From positions 1 to 64,000 of the forward strand of contig SIAJ01000015.1 of NCBI GenBank assembly GCA_009691845.1: 64,000 nt of DNA, written 5' to 3'. Shown piece after piece: positions 60,957 to 64,000 of this stretch. The number at the start of each line of letters is the position of its first letter. Positions within the stretch are counted from its first letter, which is position 1. Source of the DNA: Gemmataceae bacterium. Its GTDB lineage: Bacteria; Planctomycetota; Planctomycetia; Gemmatales; Gemmataceae. The notes beneath the pieces are model-generated. The model was not told the origin of the DNA. It did not search any database and worked only from the letters and a program-made list of their open reading frames with translations. The position numbers and the translations under genes were made by a program.

Positions 60957-62372
60957 TCAAGAGGGCCATTCGGGGTTCTTCTCGATGGTGACGATTTCGC
61001 CGTGCTTTGCTGGTCGCGTGGTCCAATCGAGTTCGGCCTCGATGGCTCGTGTCAGTCCTGCCGCTGCAGCCGGTTCGCCATGCACAACATAGCATGCGGC
61101 TGGGGGCCGTTGAAAGCCAGAAAGCCAGCGCAGTATCTCGCCTTGGTCGCCGTGAGCGGAAAGTCCTTGTAGACGGTGAACGCTCGCATTTACGGGGATA
61201 TCCCGGCCGTGGATCTTCAGGGATTTTGCCCCGTCTTCCAGTTGGCGGCCACGTGTGCCTTCCGCTTGATAGCCGGTCAACAGGATCGTCGTTCGCTCGT
61301 CGGCCAATCGTCGGCCCAAATGGTGCAGCACTCGTCCCCCGGTTGCCATGCCGCTGCCCGCGATCACAATCATCGGCCCCTCAATGCCGTTCAACATTTT
61401 CGATTCATCGACTGTGTGGATCATCAATTGGCGACGGGTCTGGAGGGAACAGCCGGTCTCGGCTTGAAGTTGTGTTAGCGGCACATTGTGCTCGCGTGTG
61501 TGCCGAGAGTAGATTTCGGTCACTTCCAGAGCCATCGGGCTGTCGATAAACACTGGCAGAATCGGAATCCGGCCATCATCTTCAAGCTTGCGCACATACC
61601 ACAGCAACTCTTGTGTGCGGCCAACAGCAAAGGCTGGAACGATGATCGCCCCGCCACGAGCGACGCCGGCATTGATGACGATTGCGAGTTCACTGATGGG
61701 GTCTGGAGGATGCAGTCGATCGCCATAGGTCGATTCAACTAGCAAGACGTCCGCCTCGGGCACGGGTTCCGGATCGCGCAGAATCGGGCTGGAATAGCGA
61801 CCCAGATCGCCCGAGAATACCAGTCGAACCGGATCGCGCTTGCCAATCTCGAGATCGATCGACGCGGCCCCCAAAATGTGGCCGACGTGCCGGTAGGTGG
61901 CCCGCATGTCCCCGACGACTTGAAACGGCTTGGCAAACGGATGCGTGTCGATCAACCTCAAAGCGTCTTTCACATGCCCCAGGTCGAACAGCGGTTTAGC
62001 CGGCTGATGCTTCGTATAGCCATCGCGATTGGCACGCTCGGCATCCTCTTCCTGAAGACGGGCCGAGTCGGGCAGCAGAATCTCGAGCAAATCCTCGGTT
62101 GCGGCCGTGCAGTGGATTTTGCCGCGAAAGCCTTGTCTCACCAGTAAGGGCAGATAGCCGGTGTGATCGATATGGGCATGACTGAGTACTACGGAGGCGA
62201 TTTCACGCGGATTGAATTCCGGCTTCAGCCAGTTCCGCAGTCGCAGTTCTTTCAAGCCCTGGAAGATGCCGCAATCGAGCAAAATCTGCTGGCCGCGATG
62301 CCGAACCAGATACTTCGACCCGGTGACAGTTCCCGCAGCCCCCAGGAATTGCAGCGTCGCTGGTTCAGCCAT
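60957..62372 (-). CDS. Metallo-beta-lactamase/beta-CASP RNA nuclease (CPSF-like)
   Basis: 471 residues. MBL motifs are LDCGIFQG (motif I), SHAHIDHTG (motif II HxHxDH), GHILGAASI (motif III) and FSGDLGR (motif IV). The beta-CASP insert has VESTYGDRLH (A), PAFAVGRTQELLW (B) and GSGMATGGRVLHHL, and the C-terminal part ends in VNASVHRLQGLSAHGDQGEILRW (C, SAHGDQ). This order is that of the archaeal/bacterial CPSF73-like group, probable endo/exoribonucleases. No KH domain is present. The start ATG at 62372 has no strong ribosome site. Cytoplasmic. Confidence 0.9.
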   Translation of the reverse strand: MAEPATLQFLGAAGTVTGSKYLVRHRGQQILLDCGIFQGLKELRLRNWLKPEFNPREIASVVLSHAHIDHTGYLPLLVRQGFRGKIHCTAATEDLLEILLPDSARLQEEDAERANRDGYTKHQPAKPLFDLGHVKDALRLIDTHPFAKPFQVVGDMRATYRHVGHILGAASIDLEIGKRDPVRLVFSGDLGRYSSPILRDPEPVPEADVLLVESTYGDRLHPPDPISELAIVINAGVARGGAIIVPAFAVGRTQELLWYVRKLEDDGRIPILPVFIDSPMALEVTEIYSRHTREHNVPLTQLQAETGCSLQTRRQLMIHTVDESKMLNGIEGPMIVIAGSGMATGGRVLHHLGRRLADERTTILLTGYQAEGTRGRQLEDGAKSLKIHGRDIPVNASVHRLQGLSAHGDQGEILRWLSGFQRPPAACYVVHGEPAAAAGLTRAIEAELDWTTRPAKHGEIVTIEKNPEWPS

Positions 62373-62434
62373 GGTGCGGTCCTCGCCATGTGTGCGAAGA
62401 GTGTATTTTCGACCATCTTCGTGCGAGAGTCAAT

Positions 62435-63739
62435 TCAGGACGGCACATCGCAGACGAAAATTTGGTTCTCCTGCGAGATACGTCGTACGTAAGCGAGGTG
62501 ACGACCATCCGGCGAAAACACGCAGGCTTCCGGGCGAGGGCCTTCTCCAGCGGAACACGGCCCTGTAAGCGGAGTGATCCGCCCATTGCTGACTTCTACG
62601 GTGCAGACACACGTTCCGATCACACACGCAAGAAAAGAGCCGTCCGGACTCCAGGTGAACGCAGAAGAAACATTCTCAGGGCTACATGTAAGTTGCATGA
62701 AGAGCCCTCCATTCGGCGCTACCGTCCACAGTTGAACGATGCCGGCATCATCGCGCATCAAGAAAGCGATGGCACTCCCGTCCGGTGATGAACGAAGCCA
62801 ATGTCGCGGTCCCTGAATACCTGGGTGCTTTCTTCCTTCCGTGTGCGTGAGCCGACGTTGCAGGCAACCAAGTGGCGGACGTTGCCGCGTTGTGAGGGTT
62901 CCTTCCAGAGGGCCGTCGGATGGCCTGGTGAGATCCTTCGGAAGATCGACTATGAAGACTTCGGCCACCGTCGTGTTTTGAGCGGCCGCGACGAGTCCTT
63001 GAAATGCGATGGCCCAGCGCTGCCGGCTGCCGTCGGCTCGCAAGTAACCGCTCGTTCCCACCCAGGCGTCCTCGAAAGCCTTCGAGATTTCATCCGACCC
63101 AGAGCGAGGTCGATCCGTCGTTCGGGTCACGAGGACGCTAAATCCCGAACCCTCGTGATTTCGAGAATGTCGGGGCACGACAACAGGAGAATCGAGAACG
63201 CTCGCGCCGACGTTCCGCTGATTGAGTTCGCCCTTGCCCGTGGGGAGGATGTGGTCCTCATAGGTGAAGCCAACTCGTGAACCATCGCCCGAGAACACGT
63301 GTACGTGAGAACCACCGCGAAGTGCCCCTGGAGTAAACGGCGGCAGCAGATCACGAGCATCGAGACCGATGGCCACCCCCGGCGCGGATTCGTCCACTAT
63401 CACGCCACGACGACGGGCTGGACCATACGTGAAGTGCGGTGTTGGATCTTCAGGGCCCAGGATGAACACGACACGATTTAGAACCGGATGAAACGTCGCC
63501 ACTCCGCAGTGGGCACCGCGAGTTGATTCGTACACAACGCAAGTCTTGCTTGTATCGACATCGACCGTTTCGATTTGCATGCCGTCGAATTTATCGCCGG
63601 CCGGATCGGAACGTACGTCGTACACGATTCGTCGCCCGTCCGGCGACCAGACGTTCGCATTGGTCAAGATGTGGCCGTGCGGTGCGTGCGTGATTTGTCG
63701 TTCCACAGTCCCACCTTGAGCGTCGAATGAAACCACCAT
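62435..63739 (-). CDS. yidR: DUF3748 protein, YidR homologue
   Basis: 434 residues from the ATG at 63739 (E. coli YidR is about 415); a TTG at 63871, which overlaps the upstream stop, would add 44 residues without family similarity. The match to YidR runs the whole length: ITHAPHGHILTNANVWSPDG, VVYESTRGAHCGVATFHP, GALRGGSHVHVFSGDGSRV, DAWVGTSGYL, GCLQRRLTHTEGRKHPGIQG, IAFLMRDDAGIVQLWTVAPNG. The pattern is that of a WD40-like (PD40) propeller. The activity is unknown; some relatives act on oligogalacturonate-type sugars. No signal peptide. The gene follows the carboxyltransferase gene. Confidence 0.85.
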   Translation of the reverse strand: MVVSFDAQGGTVERQITHAPHGHILTNANVWSPDGRRIVYDVRSDPAGDKFDGMQIETVDVDTSKTCVVYESTRGAHCGVATFHPVLNRVVFILGPEDPTPHFTYGPARRRGVIVDESAPGVAIGLDARDLLPPFTPGALRGGSHVHVFSGDGSRVGFTYEDHILPTGKGELNQRNVGASVLDSPVVVPRHSRNHEGSGFSVLVTRTTDRPRSGSDEISKAFEDAWVGTSGYLRADGSRQRWAIAFQGLVAAAQNTTVAEVFIVDLPKDLTRPSDGPLEGTLTTRQRPPLGCLQRRLTHTEGRKHPGIQGPRHWLRSSPDGSAIAFLMRDDAGIVQLWTVAPNGGLFMQLTCSPENVSSAFTWSPDGSFLACVIGTCVCTVEVSNGRITPLTGPCSAGEGPRPEACVFSPDGRHLAYVRRISQENQIFVCDVPS

Positions 63740-63867
63740 GGTCAAATAAGGCACGAAAACGCGCAGGAAAGTATGCTCTGAAAACTCAGTAATGCCGTAA
63801 TGATCGAGGTCGATCCGACTGCGTCTGGTGTGAATTTTCGTGTCTTGTTGTGGCCAATCTAATCCGA

Positions 63868-64000
63868 TCAAACTTGCAAGACGCCGGTCTTAAACACTCG
63901 TCCATCGTCGTGGCGAGTTGCCACTGCAAGGGCTTCGAGCAATGCGGCCCGTGAATCTTCGGGTTGTACAATCCGATCGACCCACATGCGGGCGGCCGCG
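63868..64000 (-). CDS. C-terminal end of an acyl-CoA carboxylase carboxyltransferase
   Basis: 44 codons to the stop at 63868; the rest lies beyond the window. The translation AAARMWVDRIVQPEDSRAAL followed by LEALAVATRHDDGRVFKTGV matches the tail of biotin-dependent carboxyltransferase beta-type subunits (pattern SAARxWVDAIIDPxDTRxxLxxAL ... FGVxxx), such as methylcrotonyl- or propionyl-CoA carboxylase. A partial gene with no start in the window. Confidence 0.65.
   Translation of the reverse strand, partial: AAARMWVDRIVQPEDSRAALLEALAVATRHDDGRVFKTGVLQV

Noticed and set aside
63740..63871. TTG start at 63871 for the YidR homologue, coupled to the upstream stop by TTGA
   Set aside because: The overlap is attractive, but the extra 44 residues have no match to the family, whose members start near the ITHAPHG segment.
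1..64000. CRISPR array, rRNA operon or prophage
   Set aside because: No regularly spaced repeats, no rRNA core sequences and no phage structural genes were seen on either strand.

Overview
The window looks like a planctomycete chromosome segment, most likely from the Gemmata group (Gemmataceae). The main reason is its content of families that are concentrated in Planctomycetes: five DUF1501 proteins, one DUF1552 protein, four haem-bearing PSCyt/PSD proteins (DUF1549, DUF1553, DUF1592 and similar), PVC-type membrane-bound dehydrogenases, a YdjY-domain protein, and many exported proteins of unknown function. No rRNA or CRISPR array was seen. There is one tRNA, tRNA-Gln(CUG).

Layout. 1-3853: the tail of a subtilase, a phosphatase-SUI1 fusion on the minus strand, a DUF1501 protein and a Gfo/Idh oxidoreductase. 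4013-7613: a frameshifted haem/PSCyt gene followed by its DUF1501 partner. 7864-15221: an M20 amidohydrolase, EF-P, a YdjY-domain protein, a degenerate peptidase-MA-like protein and an MFS transporter. 15286-16250: tRNA-Gln followed by decayed DNA that includes an integrase remnant. 16251-25412 (minus): a seven-gene nitrate assimilation operon (nirBD fusion, narK-like transporter, cytochrome-b-like membrane protein, molybdopterin nitrate reductase, 4Fe-4S protein, Rieske protein, small DUF6755-like membrane protein). A decayed uroporphyrinogen-III synthase (hemD) lies directly upstream of it. 26110-32773: a SET-domain protein, a DUF1552 plus DUF1592 pair, and a DUF1501 protein. 33181-48359 (plus): a long run of exported proteins (PPC-domain protein, two PSCyt/PSD1-DUF1501 pairs, a RidA-like protein, a haem dehydrogenase, an isochorismatase-like hydrolase and a polysaccharide deacetylase). 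48368-64000: a tandem ABC ATPase interrupted by palindromic repeats, an SMP-30 lactonase, an MFS/creatininase/1647-residue fusion dehydrogenase unit, a secreted unknown, a PHP hydrolase, a beta-CASP nuclease, a YidR homologue and the tail of an acyl-CoA carboxyltransferase.

How the genes work together. The nitrate cluster carries transport, nitrate to nitrite and nitrite to ammonium, together with an unusual electron-delivery set (cytochrome-b-like, Rieske, multi-cluster ferredoxin). That set suggests the cytoplasmic nitrate reductase may be fed from the quinone pool (inference). The repeated pairing of haem proteins with Tat-exported DUF1501 proteins suggests envelope redox or hydrolytic modules of unknown substrate. 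The beta-propeller dehydrogenases with c-haem, and in one case cupredoxin, SGNH and discoidin domains in the same chain, fit exported oxidation of carbohydrates.

Small palindromic repeats are frequent: 2609-2690, 9332-9425, 10100-10330, 53041-53117, and two inside the ABC ATPase gene. The 10100-10330 element supplies the stop codon of its neighbour. The best candidates for something undescribed are the phosphatase-SUI1 fusion, the 1647-residue fusion protein, the repeat insertions inside the ABC gene and the electron-transfer branch of the nitrate operon. All assignments were made by reading the sequence; no database search was run.
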